Shown piece after piece: positions 45,236 through 56,863 of a stretch of DNA of 64,000 nucleotides. Source of the DNA: Selaginella moellendorffii (taxonomy: Eukaryota; Streptophyta; Lycopodiopsida; Selaginellales; Selaginellaceae); contig NW_003314348.1 of assembly GCF_000143415.4 (NCBI RefSeq), positions 288,085 to 352,084 of the forward strand, given 5' to 3'. How positions within the stretch are numbered: position 1 is the first letter of the stretch; the number at the start of each line of letters is the position of its first letter. A program made the translations under genes and the position numbers. A model generated the notes under the pieces. That model was not told the DNA's origin, did not search any database, and saw only the letters and a program-made list of their open reading frames with translations.

Positions 45236-48193
45236 GTTAGAAACTGGCTATTTTTACAAAGGTGGTGGCAATAAATACCTGCAATTCAGAAGCCTTATTC
45301 TTGTTCATGGTTTTTTTTGAGAATGCCTGCTTGTATTTGTTCGCCCACAACGCACAAGGGATCCTTCCGGTGCAAGCTACATCGCCAGTATGACACTACA
45401 TGGATTAGGCAGAGTGCCAGTGACAATGCAAGGGACACCACGGTGGACAACAAGAATGGAGCTGCCATATTCTATTTAATAAATATTAGATAATTTTAAT
45501 TATAGTGTCATCCAGTTTGTATTGACTAACAAATTGGACTTGTCAGTCATCGTTGACGAACTCAATCAATTTTGCACCGTGACACGGTCAGTCAAGGAAT
45601 CCAACTCTTTCTGTGTAGTCTCCTCGAGCTCCAGATCTTCAAGTGGAGCGCATGATCAGTGAAGAGAATTTCAATCCAGACAGTTGACTTCTCGCGTTTC
45701 GGGAATGTCACGACCCTAACAAGCCAGAGAATCCGTATCCCCGCATTGCCTTGTGGGCTCTTGGAGAGGAAAAACTCGTCCCTTGTCAGTGCTCTCGAAA
45801 GATTTCGCTCGTATCTTGTGATTTTTCATCCAGACTCGAGGACGATGACGAGGTCATGCTCTTAGGAGCGATGAGACCGCATGGATCCAACACGGTCGTG
45901 GACTGGATCAAAGCAAACAAGATTAAACGGGTAAGAACAAAGAAAATCTCTTTGAAAACAAGAAAAAAAAAAAAAAAACAACCGGTTTTCTTCCGTGTGG
46001 GATGTGCACAGACATTTGCCTGCTAGATTTCGTGGCGAGTCAGAAACCACGCGATCTCGCCGCCGCTGGAATCGTAGTCCACGCTCAAGGATGCTCCACA
46101 TGTGATTTGCCTCTGGCGGTTGTGAAGGAAATTGGAGCTGTGGCGCATCCACATGTATTTGGGTGAAGATTATCGACAGCGTCCAGTTTGCAGCGGCAGA
46201 GATCCACCCAAATAACGCAAAGGAGGAAAGCTTTTGCCTGGTTACTTAAAGAAAATATGAATGACTTTTTAATGGAGAACTGAAAATAAGAATAATGGGG
46301 AATAACTAGTGGCAAGATTAGGAAGTTTGTCCAGCGCCAGGAAATCCAAAGTTTTCAAGCTTGGGCATAACTGTTAATGTGACAAACCACTACTTTCTCT
46401 TCTTTTCCTTCTGTTTAGCCACTTCTAGTTCTTGCTCAAGAGCAAAAGAATAACTAAGAAGAAGTTAGAAGTAAAACAAATGCAAGTGTCTAAACAGTTT
46501 ATAACACTTACCAAATTAACAGAAGGTGACAGACCTTTGTCTCGAGCTGCACTCGGGATTACCTCCCGATCTTGCCTAAAGACGGACAGGAAATTTGCAA
46601 GAAATAAACTCCACAGGAAATGAGCAAAAATAAATTTAGCTCCATCAATGCAAGCAACCATGTAAGCGTAACTATTGATGCACCAGCGTCACTTGACATG
46701 AGTAAATTGAGAAGAAATGAAAGAAGTTGGGTGGAGTTGCTTGGATGAGCGCGGCTCCTATGAGTTTTGGAGGGAACACGCACCATGGCTTGTGGAGAGG
46801 ACGTGCCATGCGAGCCATGAGACCACGTGATTTAGATATCAAAACAATGTGTGCTTTCAGATATAACTAACTATCAAGATGCAAAGATTAGTAAATCTGT
46901 AGATTATTAGGAAATTGCATCAAACAGGAACATAATTGCTGGAGCTCAAATTCCAGCACAATGATGGCTAGAATATCTACATCTCTCTCCTAATTGATTT
47001 AATAAATAATAAAAATAATAAAGAATAAATGTTAATTGATTGAAGAATATCTTAATATACTTGAATATTTTAGGTATATTTCGTGCTATATTGAAATACA
47101 GCTTTTGTGTTATGGACTAAGTCCTTCATGAGGGGAGGGTTTTCCTTCCTTGTCCGGGACAACCCGATCGATCGCTGATTCCCCAGTCAGAATCGTCGAT
47201 CGGGGGTAATTATTAAAGTTTGCGTTACTGATAGAAAATAAGAATACTAATCAATGGGGAAAGAGATAGGGTTTCACGGTTATCTACGCTCTGGGCGCAC
47301 ACGAATGGCAACACGGGAAGAAATCTTTAGAAATAATAGTGGAAGAAATAATAGTCATTCCATGCTCAAGCTTTAAGTGCTGGCTATGGATCCAACATCT
47401 ATCATCAACATGGGTGCTGGAATGAGTTTGGGCTGTTCAACAGTCCAAAGCAGAAGTTCGTAACTTGAGGCTGGTAACATTCATCGCAGCCACAACGTTC
47501 TTCAAGTTGTTTTTGCATAACACATACATCCTGTCTAGCTGCTATTTTGATCTGCGTATTGATCCATCCTTGCAGTTTTGTTATTTTGAGGTGGAAAGAA
47601 AGGATGATGCACTTCTAGGCGTGTATTTAAATTTGAAGCTCCTCTCCAATCGTGCAAATTTTTGCCATGATTTCGTCCTCGGCCATGAGTAGCTCTAGGT
47701 GTGTTTTGTCAATGGAAGGAGTGCAAAAGCTTTAGGTTTTGAGCATCTCAGCAATCTTGGATGCCATCTACTGCCTCTTTAGAAAAATTTGTCCAGCGCT
47801 GGAAAATTCTATTTGACAAGAAAGAGCATCCACTTTCTAGAGGTGATTAGAGTTGAAACAATGATGCACTACTTTCTCTTCTGTTTAGTCACTTCTTAGT
47901 TCTTGCTCAAGAGGAGCGCGTAAACTGGACACATGAAAAACCACAAAGTTTTAGGATTCTCAAATATCCCACTAAAAAAGTGAGATTTTTCTGACAAAGT
48001 GATATTAGATACTTAAATTATTTGATTCTCCTCAAATGCCATTGTTTAACTTCATTATTTCTGGTTAGAAAAATTTAACTTTGTGGTGTTTAAAACCATT
48101 TTACCAGGAAAATGCTCCGGACAAAACTAACTGGGAGAGTCTTACCGTGCCAAGATGTAGCATCGCCTATAAAAGATATAATAGATATATTAT
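45236..48193 (+). other. Long intergenic stretch, no supported gene
   Basis: AT-rich. The open frames are short, lack family motifs and have poor context. One feature stands out: segments 46322-46442 and 47785-47912 are diverged direct copies (GTCCAGCGC..., then CACTACTTTCTCTTC, then CTGTTTAG and TTCTTGCTCAAGAG). Confidence 0.55.
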
Positions 48194-48607
48194 CTAAAAA
48201 AGCAGAAACATATCCAGCGGTCTTACCGGGCTTTTGGCCAGGCCTCGTGTTTCTGAGCTAGTTGACGACGAGGGCGTCTCGCCAGTCCCGGTCTTGGCCT
48301 TTGCTCCTCGCAAAGTCCTCACGGTAGGAATTAACTCCCGATGGGTCCTTCCAGATGCCTCTGAGTTTCTCGTTTGCAGCGTTGAAAGATCTCTTCTCGT
48401 CGAGAGGGAGATCAAAGAACTCGCGCGCCAGGTCGATGCTTTGGACGCTGGACGCTGGAACTCCATGGTTTGTAGCCTGAAAATGTGTAAAAATCCTGTC
48501 GATAGAATGTAAGTACTATCGGCCACCGCCTTGATTATCTCACAGCGTTCGCCACTAAAATCAATCACTGGAATTGCCGGGTCAAGTTTGGCTTGCGACG
48601 CTGCCAT
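48194..48607 (-). pseudogene. 2OG-Fe(II) oxygenase fragment (tandem relative of the next gene)
   Basis: Starts MAASQAKLDPAIPVIDFSGERCEIIKAVADS, the usual N-terminus of plant 2-oxoglutarate oxygenases. It continues after a damaged first intron as NHGVPASSVQSIDLAREFFDLPLDEK and SYREDFARSKGQ. The end of exon 1 (the xWGFFQ segment) is missing. A TAG follows LVVN, and the catalytic half (HxD...H) is absent. It lies just downstream of the intact gene on the same strand, so a tandem duplicate that has decayed is the simplest reading. Confidence 0.75.
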
Positions 48608-48813
48608 AACTCGTAGTAATTCACGCGTTCGACGTTGTAGATGTTTGAGAGGAGAAAAAATGTCTTATATAGAAGTCTGTCCACCACTCAAGACGCCCAG
48701 AAAACTGTAGCCTCAAACACTGCCGTGCAGAGCAAACAAAGTCTTTAGTCTTCCTACGCAAACTTCCAACTTCTTAGAAGACAGATTATTATATGTTCAT
48801 GCCATTGTTCTTC

Positions 48814-50033
48814 TCAAACTTTAGCACCATGGTCGAGCTTAACATAGTCCAAGCTCCTTTTGCCATCAAGCCCCTTGGCGTAGAACTGGGTCAAATAGTC
48901 TTTGATGACGCATTCCCTGTAGAGAGGAGGATTTTTTTCGCTTACCATCTCTGGCAGGGGGCCGACCACTGTGTCCAGTCCAGGCCCAAAAAACGCAACC
49001 ACGGACAATCGCGACTTCTCAGGATGTGCTCGAACTCGGTGCTCGGCGCTCTTGTATTTTGCATTCGTGATTATCTGGAAACTTCGATCCTTAACAATGG
49101 TATTGGGAAAAAAAGAAGGAAATTTACCTGTAACTGATCAGCAATGTTGACGACGAAGGCATCTTTCACTGGCTTTACCGCAAACCATTGACCATGTTTG
49201 CAAACTTCCAGTCCCCCAACGTCGTCTTGGATGAGGATGCTGATAGCACGGGGGTCCGAGTGAGCCGACAGGCCCTTGACAAGCTCCGGTGTGTGGTATG
49301 GAAGGTAGTAGTTCATGATGCATATGATCTTCTCGCCCATTACCTTAAGATCGTAACTATTCTCCAAGCCAAGGCCCTTGGAAATATTATCGAGCAAGCA
49401 GTGTCCAAAGGCTGAGACCTGGTCATGGTACTTTTTCATCACTTCCCTGTTGCATCAATTTTGATTCAAGGACTCTTAGGCAAGAAAAAACTTTACCTGA
49501 AGCAACTCGGTGACTCTGGCCAAATGTCCTCCTGTCGAGCAAGACTATAGTCCAGCCTGAGGAAATACTTTAAGTCGATTGCTTTCTCGTCTTTCCTGTT
49601 GTTAAATCCAGAGCCATATCTATTGAAATGCCATAAGATTCTTGTTAGTTTTTATCTTTTATCTTTCTCTACCTGTATGCTTCAGATGGATCATCACTGA
49701 GTTTATTCCCCAATGAATTATAGGCTTCATTCTCCTCTGATGTCTGATTGAAAATTTCTTTGGCTAGTTTGAGGACATTTTTCATACTAGCAATTGGAAC
49801 GCCATGATTTATTGCCTAGACAGGAGGGACAATTGAAAGAGATAAAATGAAGAACCTTTCCCTACCTGGAAAAAACCCCATTCTTGGCAAGCCCAAGCTA
49901 TAGCATCTACTATATACTTGGGATCACCAGAGAAATCAATTATTGGAACTTGAGAATCATCAAGAACTTCTGCCTCTTGAAACCTATTGTTCAGATCTTG
50001 GAGATAATTCTCTTCTGGTGCAACTCTACCCAT
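48814..50033 (-). CDS. 2-oxoglutarate/Fe(II)-dependent oxygenase, five exons
   Basis: Exons on the minus strand: 50033-49866, 49815-49673, 49619-49497, 49446-49128, 49074-48814. All four introns are GT-AG and 50-53 bp, and the spliced frame is 337 residues. The ATG at 50033 begins MGRVAPEENYL; open sequence upstream has no ATG. The N-terminal DIOX_N region reads VPIIDFSGD and WACQEWGFFQAINHGVP. The double-stranded beta-helix has the iron ligands HSD (in LSAHSDPRAISILIQDD) and AEHR, and the 2OG-binding R-x-S (SRLSVVAFFGP). This is a typical soluble plant DOXC enzyme, a class that oxidises flavonoids, hormones and other small molecules; the substrate cannot be read from sequence. Confidence 0.9.
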
Positions 50034-50164
50034 ATCCAAAGTGAAATAATCTGTATGTGCGAGTGTTATGGGAAGGAAGACAACCAATCAATTGTTAGTT
50101 GCTGAACTTTTTGGGCCGCCGGATCCAGCCAATCACAGCCGTTCGATGGGGGGTAACTGTTAAA

Positions 50165-50208
50165 GGGTTTATATCCAAATTTCATTCTATGATCATATAT
50201 GTTATAAA
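50165..50208 (-). repeat. TRIM2 LTR remnant
   Basis: TATATCCAAATTTCATTCTATGATCA... corresponds to TRIM2 LTR positions about 18190-18227, with C-to-T and G-to-A changes only in the part I could align. Confidence 0.55.
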
Positions 50209-50865
50209 GACCTTAAGTTTAAAACTCTTTAACAAACCAAATTAGGGTTGAGACTAAGGGTTAGTAGCTTTGGGTGGGAGTAGGCATAGACTTGAGGAGT
50301 GCTAAAGAGGCTTCTCAAGAAAATGTTTAAAAATAATTCTCACTCCTAAAAGGGAAATTGACTATATTGTTCATAGCTCAAATGGAATGGAATACTGAAA
50401 CTATTGAACTAGAAATTGACTATATTGTTCATAGCTCAAATGGAATACTTAAACTATTTAAATACCATAACGCTCATTAGTCCTCATCCTTTCCTAGGGG
50501 TTTGGGCCTTTCTTTTGGGATGGAAGTGGGGAGTTGAGGTAATATTAAGCTACTTAGCCACAATGTTTACCCTTAAGGTCTTGAATTAATAAATGCACCT
50601 AAGGCTTGGGATTTAGAGGGTATAAATCTTGCTATATTATAGGATATTAAGAACTTAAAGGCTTGGTGTGCTTAATTGCTTATACTTGTAGAAAGAGTAG
50701 TCAAACCTTAACTCCAATCTAACCCAAGGAGGGGGATTACAAGAAAGTTTAAGAATTCATAAAGAGTTGGCACATTTCTCATGCAATAAATAGTTAAACT
50801 TAGGTGGGACTAAGCCAGAGCTAATATAATAGGCATGAACTTTGGTAAAGAACAATATAGACCAT
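50209..50865 (+). repeat. Decayed LTR-C copy
   Basis: Follows the right half of LTR-C (26560-27190) throughout: GGGTGGGAGTAGGCATAGACTTG, CCTAGGGGTTTGGGCC, GGCTTGGGATTTAGAGGG, AACCCAAGGAGGGGGATT. The changes are mainly GC-to-AT transitions. A tandem duplication of about 60 bp (AATTGACTATATTGTTCATAG...) lies at about 50350-50460. No TSD recognised. Confidence 0.75.
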
Positions 50866-51774
50866 ATATTTAAAATACTAATATATTCCCAAAGCGAGAA
50901 AAGAAGAATTAGTAAATAAATATTATTGATAAAGATAATATATGCAAAGTACTACTTGGGAATATAAATATATTTAGAGTACTAAAATTTATTAAAACTT
51001 AATACCCAACCTAAAGAAAAGTTAAACAAAACTTGCCAAGAATAAATTTCTTATAGTTATGAGAATATAAATAAATTTAGTACACTCCCAAACAAAAAAA
51101 GGAAATGAAGAATTACTAACAAAGAATTTTCTTAATTAGATGTTATATGTAAATTATGTTTTTACTTGGGATACAAACAAATTTAAAATCCAAAAATGGT
51201 AAGAAAACTAATATATTACTACCCAGATTCAAACAAAAGTAAAGAAGAATTACTAAGATTAATTATTATTATTTTAGGGAAGATAACTAAGATTTTAAGA
51301 AAATTAGACCCCACAAAGGATTGCTCATTGAAAAAAAATAGCACTATTGAAAATCTAATGTCTAACCTAGAATGTCATTAAAGAGATAGAAGAATCCCCA
51401 TTGAGAATTGAGGGAGTGGCCTTACTCAATAGAGTGGAATTAGAATCACTAGCTACTGCTGCCATTAGAGCTTGCATGAAGCAATTGACTAACTTTGGGT
51501 TAATTACAGATGTTGGCCCAAAGAACTGCTTAATTTTTGCCATGTCATTGAGCACATGCAAAACTTACAATAGTTTTTTTTTTTTTTTCTCGACAGACAA
51601 TAGGGACAGTCACCTTGCATGCAACACATGTCACAGCACCTTCCTCTCCTACCCCACGCAGTTTGGCTGCCTCCCATTAACCAGGAGCAAACATAAATAA
51701 ATAAATAAATATATCAAACTTAATTTTATACTTGATCTTAAACTTAGTCTCATCCAATGAACTATTTATTTTTG
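50866..51774 (+). other. AT-rich intergenic sequence, no gene seen
   Basis: Very AT-rich with loosely repeated TTACTAA/AATAAATAT motifs, a T run at about 51574-51587 and an AAATAAATAAAT tract near 51695-51710. No supported ORF. Confidence 0.5.
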
Positions 51775-51870
51775 CTCAGTAAGGGTTATTAGTTAATAGT
51801 CAATGAGGATATTAACATCTCTAAAAGGAGTGTAACACATGATCATCTTTATAAATATACTAAACCATTA
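51775..51870 (+). repeat. Decayed TRIM2 copy (internal end plus LTR start)
   Basis: Matches the reverse complement of TRIM2 at about 18190-18292 (GCTCAGTA, TTAGT, AATAGTCAATGAGGA, CATCTCT, then the LTR start). The seven base differences I could align with confidence are all C-to-T or G-to-A. Confidence 0.7.
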
Positions 51871-51904
51871 GGAGTACTACTAATGTTGTCAACATCATCT
51901 TTTG

Positions 51905-53000
51905 TTTAGTTTGAGGATTGTGAGTGCACATTTATGGATCTTAAAGAGGTTTGATGACTCCTCCAATTTTAATATCTCTTGACTACACTCAAGCTTTCAT
52001 TTTTCACATGGATGTTTTTTATATTAATCTTGGGGATGTATTGATACAATAAAGCACAAGTGTATTTGGTTAGCATCACCTTATTACGTATATCAGCCGT
52101 ATGTTGTAACTAGTAGAGGTGAACTATTTCATAATTTAGGAGGGTTCAACAACAATTTAGAGTTTTGAGAAGCTTCATACATATTTGCATAGTTCTTGGA
52201 CATTATTAAAAGGTGATCATGTTGTGGTTACTTTATTATTAAAGCAATAGAATCATACTATTTGGTAAGCTTTGAATTTCTAAATATATAATTTCAAAGT
52301 TATTATTGCTTAAGGAGTTATATAGCTAATACTAACACCCTTTTTTGTGCTTCTCTCCTTTCTTCACTCTCTTCTTTTATTCCTAATGAGCCTATTGTTC
52401 TAGCATTAATAGATTTTTTGAAAAAGAATTCTATACTATCAGTAATTATTGTACTTAATGTTTAATTTTCATAAAATATGGAGTAAATTTTACCTTCTCT
52501 TGACAAGGTTTGTAAGGTTTGTAAAGTTGAGTTATATATTTGAAGTCTTTGTGATGAGTTTATAAAACCTACATCACTTGCTCATGATTTATTGTTATAG
52601 CATTTATATTCTCAATATCACTTTGAGGACAACTTTCTTTATTTTGTGAAGATTGATCCTAATAATTTATTATGGTTTGTGGTGCTTGTTTAGCATGGAT
52701 TCTTTCAGATAATAGTCTTGCATTTATAGTTGAGACATTTCATAATTTGATATCTCGGTTAGGGATATACTATACTTTCATGAGTGTTTATCATCTAGAA
52801 ATAGATGGTTTGGTTAAATAGTTAATTGAAACCTTCAAAAAAATAATTGAAAGGATAATTATGAAGTATGTGAAATTTTAACATTTGGATTGAGATGGTT
52901 ATTTATTATCTCTTCAATATGTATAAGTTATAGGGGTATAAAGTTTCATTAGTGCTTCAACATATAAACTTTTATATGGTCATAATACTATATTGTCAAC
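51905..53000 (+). pseudogene. Decayed Ty3/gypsy pol (RNase H and integrase remnants)
   Basis: Translated pieces resemble an RNase H region (FEDCECTFMDLKE, about 51910) and an integrase core (LISRLGIYYTFMSVYHLEIDG, about 52750-52810, aligning with the ISDRG...AYHPQTDG block). Stops are everywhere and the sequence is strongly AT-shifted. No LTRs recognised. Probably an old insertion decayed by transitions. Confidence 0.6.
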
Positions 53001-54139
53001 TAAGTTGAGTCTATTTTTAAGATTGCCATGATCTACTGATGTTAGGTTTTATAATGATGTGAGGGCACTCATAATTAGTATTTGATAAGTGTTAGTTTAT
53101 TAGTTTGAATAGAATCTATTAAACACTTAAGCCATGTACAAGTGGGACAATAGTAGAGATACAACTCTTATCATTATCCACCTACAAATTAATTTATTTT
53201 CTTAATCATATGATATATAATTTATCTAAAAGGCTCCTTGCTCAATAGAATGGGATTATATCAAGTATGATGGCAAATTGAATTGTAAGTTTATGAAGTT
53301 TGGCATGATATACCAATCCTCCAGAAATTGTTTATATGCAATTGAATCACTTAGATCATAACTAATTAGCATTGCTTATAGATCCTTTGATGCTTCCTCA
53401 TGATATTCCTTCAAATACCAGTCGATTAACTAGATAACTTTAATTGCCTTCTATTCTTTTGAGAGAAGTATGGCTATATACATTTAATTGTGTAGTGAGA
53501 TTTTAGTAGTCATTAGATTGGTTTCAATCTAAACTACTCTCATAAAGGTAGTTAAAAATATTTTTATTATTAAATGATTAAGTTTTAAATAAATATTTAT
53601 AAAAAATGAAAATATACCCTATATTATATTTATTTTATAGATGATATATTTAGACCTTGTAGCACATAAAAATACTCCAAAAGTACTTCTTCTTCATTTC
53701 ATTTGGCTCACTTCATTGCTCTTGTTTTTGACCCCAGGGCAATTGAGCCATGCTACTGCAGCCATGGCACAAGCCCTTTGCAGCCTTCTTGCCATGGATG
53801 GCACAGCTACTGGATCACGCATGTTGGAGCCTTTTCTACCCCACGGCCCCATAACCTTCATAAACAGTTATCTATCTATTTATCTGGCACTTTGGCTTCT
53901 GTTTTGTGAGCCACCCACAAATGGTTGGCCTTGGCTTGTGATATTTGAGATTGCTCAATGTTAAAAACAATTTAAAAAAGATGACTGTGCACAAAGCTCT
54001 AGACGTTGGGCCTCTTATATAGTTAGCTAAATCCCTTAATTTAACGTATTATATTTTTGAAAAAAGTTCTATTTAATGCAACTTTTAGACATTGCTTTTA
54101 TGGTTTATAAATCCTTTACTGTTAGCTTTAAACCTCTTC
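53001..54139 (+). other. Intergenic, no supported gene
   Basis: AT-rich. A 107-codon open frame at 53641-53964 has a hydrophobic N-terminus, but I recognise no family and the start is unsupported. The right end is the 3' flank of the PPR gene. Confidence 0.5.
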
Positions 54140-55774
54140 CTATATGCTTCGATTCTGTAGCTGCAAAAGCCTGTAGGCCCTGCTCGCAGCGTAATTTCCC
54201 AGCTTGAGCTCCTGTTGTAGCTTGCAAGCACCAGCCAAAGTGCTCCATGCAACATCGTTGGGAAAGAATGGCATGTTGTTGATCAGTTCATCGGCCTGAC
54301 TGAGCTCCCCCGACCTCGCAAGTATGTCCACCATGCAAGCATAATGCTCCGCCGCGGGAGTCAATCCAAACTGCGATACCATGCTTGTGAAGCACCACCA
54401 GCTGATCTTTACAAGCCCCGCATGGCTGCACGCGATGATTACGCCCAGAAATGATACCTGGTTCGCCTTGAATCCTTGCACGACCATATCCAGCAGCAAC
54501 TCCACACACTCGTGGACGCATCCAATGCGCGCAAACGCTGCGATGAGCGAGTTCCACGACAGCAAATCTCTGCCAGGCATCCTCTCGAACACCCGCTTGG
54601 AGGAGCTCGGCTGGCCGTTCAAAGCATACATGGCCAGCACGGAGTTCCACGACGCCACCTGAGAGTGCGGCATTTGCGTGAGGATCCTCACGGCGTCCTC
54701 GACGTAGCCGCTCTGGCCAAAGACCACAATTATCGAGTTCCACGACACGGAGCTTCGCGCGGGCATCGTGTCGAAAGTCAACTTCGCCTCCTCGACCCGG
54801 CACTGCTGACCATATATTCGAATGAGCACCGTCCATGAGACGACGTCCTTCTCGGGCATGGCATCAAAGATTCTCTTGGCCTGGCGGAGATGCCCGTTTT
54901 GGGCGTAAGCAGCAATCAAGGTGTTCCATGACACGGCATTCCACTCGGGCATCCTGTCGAAAGTCCGCTGTGCTTGCTGCAAGTAGCCGGACTGCCCGTA
55001 TGCGTCCACCATGGCTGTCCAGGAAATGATGTTCCTCTCGGGCATCCCCGCAAAGAGCCTCTTGGCCGCCTCCAGCTCGCCATTCAAGACGTAAGCCTGA
55101 AAGAGAGCGTTCCACGACGCGGTGTTGTGCTCCGGCATCCTGTGGAACAAGCGCTCGGCCTGGCGGAGCTCCGAGTTCTCGCCATATCCCGAGATCATGG
55201 AATTCCACGAGACCAAGCTCAAGAAAGGCATCTTGACAAACAGCCCCACAGCTTCATTTAAATGCCCGTTTTGGGCAAATGCTGCAACCATAGCGGACCA
55301 TGCTACAAGATTTCTCTCCGGCATTTCGTCGAAAACCATCTTTGCTTCTATCAAATAGTTGCTTTGTGCAAAAGCTACAAGCATGCTCGTCCACGACACG
55401 ACGTTTCTCTCGGGCATGGCTTGGAAGAGTTTTCTCGCTTCCTCGACATGCCCGTTCCGGGCATATGCTTGGATCATGATGCTCCAGCTGAAAACGTTGG
55501 GGTCCCGGATGCTGGCAAAGATCCTCTGGGCCTCCTCGACGCTTCCGCAGTCGCCATACATCTGGACAAGGATATTTGCCACGAATCTATCGTCCCGGAA
55601 CTCGCTGTCCAGAATGCGCGAGTGGAGAAGCCTTGCCTGCGTTAGATCACCCACCTCGCGCACCAGACGCTCGATCAAATCGCGACGCTCCTGCCGCCGC
55701 TGCTGGATTTGGGTTCCCAGTCGCTCTCGCGGCTCCGATCCGTGTCGACACAGCGGATCGGCGCAAAGATTCAT
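54140..55774 (-). CDS. Pentatricopeptide repeat (PPR) protein, PLS/E-like, no DYW domain
   Basis: Intronless, 544 residues from the ATG at 55774 (MNLCADPLC; a longer frame would need TTG). Residues about 30-60 form a leader, then about 14 PPR-type repeats follow. Many are about 31 residues and carry MPxxxVVSWxxMI signatures (for example MPERNVVSWTSML, MPEKDVVSWTVLI). Residues about 420-530 continue with GCVHECVELLLDM, a CSHAGLV block, AEHYACMVDILARSG and a start of the E region (NDVAWSTLAGACKL...LGNYAASRAYRLLQL), where a stop ends it. PPR proteins bind organellar RNA; PLS/E types usually guide C-to-U editing, with a DYW deaminase supplied in cis or trans. Here none is in cis. Organelle targeting is likely but not demonstrated. 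Confidence 0.9.
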   Translation of the reverse strand: MNLCADPLCRHGSEPRERLGTQIQQRRQERRDLIERLVREVGDLTQARLLHSRILDSEFRDDRFVANILVQMYGDCGSVEEAQRIFASIRDPNVFSWSIMIQAYARNGHVEEARKLFQAMPERNVVSWTSMLVAFAQSNYLIEAKMVFDEMPERNLVAWSAMVAAFAQNGHLNEAVGLFVKMPFLSLVSWNSMISGYGENSELRQAERLFHRMPEHNTASWNALFQAYVLNGELEAAKRLFAGMPERNIISWTAMVDAYGQSGYLQQAQRTFDRMPEWNAVSWNTLIAAYAQNGHLRQAKRIFDAMPEKDVVSWTVLIRIYGQQCRVEEAKLTFDTMPARSSVSWNSIIVVFGQSGYVEDAVRILTQMPHSQVASWNSVLAMYALNGQPSSSKRVFERMPGRDLLSWNSLIAAFARIGCVHECVELLLDMVVQGFKANQVSFLGVIIACSHAGLVKISWWCFTSMVSQFGLTPAAEHYACMVDILARSGELSQADELINNMPFFPNDVAWSTLAGACKLQQELKLGNYAASRAYRLLQLQNRSI

Positions 55775-56863
55775 TCCATACAAGTTTTTCTTCTTTTGTG
55801 ATTTGGCAAAACTACCAGTGTCTGCAAGTTTTCAAGAGGACCACTTCATTCTCTTTCGAATATTACAACAAACAATGATCTTAGGTGATTCTCTACTTGA
55901 TTATTGGAAAACCAAAGCATCATCCTTCTCTCTTTTTCTCTCTCTTTTTTCTTTCATAGAAGAAACCATTTTCACGAAGGAAAATGGGGATCATGCATTG
56001 CCGCTAGATAAACCCAAAGGATCGAATCATTGTCAACGGGAGCGAGCTAAAGAAAGAACTCATCCACTTTGCGTGGCAAACTTATTTGCTTTCTTTTTTT
56101 TCGTGCTCCCGTTTCTCGAAACAGTACGGAGATTCGAATGGAAGAATCAAAAGTTGACTCTTGCGAGTGAGGGCGCTTAACAATAATTTGATTGCGGTTT
56201 GCTTAATTCCGGGACTTGCATTTTAAATCCTCGCAAAAGACACACATCCCATCTCATTTGTACACGGTACAACAAAAACACACACCCAAACACACTCTCT
56301 CTCTCGTAGTTCCCCTTACATTCTTTTAGCGCTTTAGTTCTCTTCTCTGGGGTGATCTTTGTCTTGCGGCTTGCCCTTCCAAAAATCGCAAGCTTGCGCG
56401 CCCACTTCGATGATCCAGCAGTACGCAAGCGCTGGCTCTAGAAGCTCGTCAGCAGCAGCAGCGCGCTTTGCCGGGGATGATCCTCTTCTTCCTAGTGATC
56501 ATGCGGCTTCCTTTGGATGAGATCCATGTCACAGCTTTCTCGATCACGATCCCACCACTACTTGCTCCCCACAGATCCCAAGATATGAGCAGGAAGAACA
56601 CCACCACCGCCACCACTGCCGTGCTACAATCGAGTTCGAGGGGCGACAAAGTTTCCTCTTCTATCCGAAAGTCTCGGTTTTGATCCACTCGTCGATCCAT
56701 CCATGGCTTTGTGTATCAGTCACCTCCAGTCCAGAGCAGTACTGAGTGATACTTCGATTTGATATCACTTACACATCTTGGGAGTGATCTTGATCCATAG
56801 GAGAGGAAAGGAAGTAAACAAGCGAGAAGGGGGAACGGTCGACTATCAAATTACTCCCCCGGA
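55775..56863 (+). promoter_or_regulatory. Divergent intergenic region between PPR and GARP genes
   Basis: About 1.1 kb between two genes transcribed away from each other, so it should hold both promoters and the GARP 5' UTR. It contains CT-rich tracts (55920-55955 and 56295-56310). Open frames on both strands lack family signals. No TATA box can be assigned with confidence. Confidence 0.4.

Noticed and set aside
45659-46026. Open frames with a possible splice donor (about 45930)
   Set aside because: No family motif, no partner exon and no consistent start; could not be separated from chance.
50034-50087. N-terminal extension of the 2OG oxygenase
   Set aside because: The extension begins with TTG; the first ATG (50033) gives an N-terminus of normal family type.
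53641-53964. 107-codon open frame
   Set aside because: Unrecognised, in a decayed AT-rich stretch, without homologous motif or clear gene context.
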